A DNA stretch of 58,469 nt from Gamarada debralockiae (taxonomy: Eukaryota; Ascomycota; Leotiomycetes; Helotiales; Hyphodiscaceae). The notes beneath the pieces were generated by a model. The model saw nothing but the letters and a program-made list of their open reading frames with translations. It was not told the origin of the DNA and did no database searches. Each line of letters begins with the position of its first letter. Position 1 is the stretch's first letter. The translations under genes and the position numbers were made by a program. Positions 57,244 through 58,469 of this stretch are shown here, piece after piece. The DNA lies in contig NXFV01001602.1 of NCBI GenBank assembly GCA_002803225.1, positions 1 through 58,469 of the forward strand. Direction: 5' to 3'.

Positions 57244-58257
57244 TTAGAGATACCTCTGCTCGGCAAAGAGTTTTATCACAACCTTTCCCCTAGCATGCCC
57301 ACTATCAAGCCTCTGGAAAGCCTCCTCATACTTCTCCAGTGGCCACACACTGTCCAAGACTGGCCTAGCCTTTCCCTCCTCAATCAATGTCGTGATCTGC
57401 GTCAACGCCGGTCCATCAGGCACCATGATGAAGAACAAGTTTCGAACACCTTTCCCACTCCACCCAGCTGGCCTTACTTGCTCAGGAGGCTGACTAATAC
57501 TGATCAGAACTCCACCATCTTTCACACTCCACCAAGCACCTTCTAAAGATTTCTTTTCGACGCAATCAATTACCACGTCAACCTTTCTGCCTTCGCCCGC
57601 TGCCCACTCCTCCAGATTTGTCGTTGTGTAGTCAATGACCTCTGTTGCACCCAGCGAATGTACGAAGTCAATATTATTCGGGCCACAAGTCCCCACAACC
57701 TCAGCTCCTGCAAGTCGTGCAAGTTGCACTACCCAGCATCCAACTCCGCCAGATGCCGCAGTGATGAGAACACGCTTTCCACGATATGTCTCAGGCGAGA
57801 AGTCACCTACTCCAGCTTGGACAAATAGTGCTTGCCATGCAGTCAGCGAAGAAAGTGGTATAGTCACTGCCTCCGCCCAGCTCAAATTCTTTGCCTTTAG
57901 AGCAAGTTCCTCAGTTCTTCCGATAGCATACTCGCTGGCACAGCCACTGCGAGAGTAGTTTGTCCGACCATACACTTCGTCGCCAACTTTGAATGGGGAC
58001 GAGGGCGGTGCGCTAATAACGGTACCAGCAACATCGTCACATGGGATCAATATCTTCGAATCTTGATCTGGAACTGGATAATTGGCCGTCCAGAGAAGTT
58101 CGCCAGCGCAAGGCGCGCAAGTGTGGACGCGAATGAGATGTTAATTCAGCTCGAAGTTGGGTTTTGGGACAGGAAATTCAGTCAAGATAAGGTTTGTGGA
58201 GTACTTGTCCGGTTGGAAGAGCGCTCGCATGGTAGTTGGTACTGATGAAGTGGTCAT
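57244..58257 (-). pseudogene. Zinc-type quinone oxidoreductase/alcohol dehydrogenase, one premature stop
   Basis: Medium-chain dehydrogenase of the quinone-oxidoreductase-like type, 338 codons in one frame with no intron. It starts MTTSSVPTTMRALFQPDKYS and keeps all family landmarks: HLIRVHTCAPCAGELLW, PCDDVAGTVISAPPSSPFK, VGDEVYGRTN, the Rossmann VLITAASGGVGCWVVQLAR, VIDCVEKKSLEGAW, and the C-terminal GHARGKVVIKLFAEQRYL. The only defect is a TAA at 58141-58143, between FELN and HLIRV. Reading starting after this stop at an internal Met (58050) would lack the first beta strand. It looks freshly inactivated, or could be a functional allele elsewhere. The neighbouring regulator is transcribed in the same direction. 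Confidence 0.75.
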
Positions 58258-58469
58258 CGTTGCTGATTTAGATCGTTGAAGTGTCGTGGAAGCTTTCTAT
58301 AGTGATCTGAGAGTAATTGTTTGTTGCATTGATATTAATACTTGAAGTGAAAAACTTCCGTCGTTTTTATGTATATTTTCTTTCTCTTGGTTATGCACTC
58401 TGATTATCATAAAGATATCTGAGGGGGCGCCCGGTGGCGGATCACCCGATGACCCCGCTAATCCTGTAA

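Overview
The window is nuclear DNA of a filamentous ascomycete. Most genes are broken by short GT-AG introns of about 50-60 nt with CTRAC-type branch sites, transcription runs on both strands, and the families are typical of Pezizomycotina: Zn2Cys6 regulators, fungal rhodopsin-domain membrane proteins, SLATT_fungal, HET, OTT_1508-like deaminase, DHA-type MFS transporters and cytochromes P450. A member of the Leotiomycetes is a reasonable guess, but the sequence alone does not settle the class.

Layout. 0.4-2.2 kb: an intact P450. 4.2-6.5 kb: two decayed genes (DUF829 and GH43). 7.7-9.6 kb: a YeeE/YedE-type sulfur-compound transporter and a small membrane protein. 10-12.7 kb: two decayed genes related to fungal NLR-type proteins (a lipase-like domain, and a STAND N-terminal plus ubiquitin-like protein). 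13-17.7 kb: a secreted acid phosphatase, a SLATT-family two-TM protein and a Gfo/Idh/MocA oxidoreductase. 17.9-28 kb is a repeat-rich accessory stretch: a remnant of a large membrane enzyme, inverted repeats, a rhodopsin-domain protein, an internally deleted pogo-like transposon with perfect terminal inverted repeats, an intact OTT_1508-like deaminase and a HET-domain remnant. 28.6-42.6 kb: two MFS transporters, an O-methyltransferase, a second rhodopsin-domain protein, a fold-back element, a conserved fungal one-TM protein and a broken F-box gene. 43.5-52.2 kb is the conserved core: a dynamin-like GTPase, a GMPPA-type mannose-1-phosphate guanylyltransferase and a YqjM-type ene-reductase. 52.6-58.3 kb: a broken P450, a Zn2Cys6 regulator and an alcohol dehydrogenase complete except for one stop codon.

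Genes working together. No complete secondary-metabolite cluster is visible. The O-methyltransferase and neighbouring MFS transporter at 28.7-32.5 kb, and the regulator with a decayed P450 at 52.6-56.4 kb, look like pieces of tailoring or detoxification loci. GMPPA belongs to GDP-mannose supply and its control. Several families linked to fungal self/non-self recognition or intracellular defence (STAND/ubiquitin-like, lipase-like NLR domain, SLATT, HET, OTT_1508 deaminase) lie within 18 kb, most of them dead.

The most unusual observation is that long introns in two unrelated neighbouring genes (15453-15629 and 16842-17020) are homologous over nearly their full length, and a third intron 35 kb away (51195-51329) shares their ends. 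This is the signature of introner-like elements, that is, mobile introns. Exon boundaries were set by eye from splice consensus and frame continuity. Where exon sums were checked they gave whole numbers of codons.
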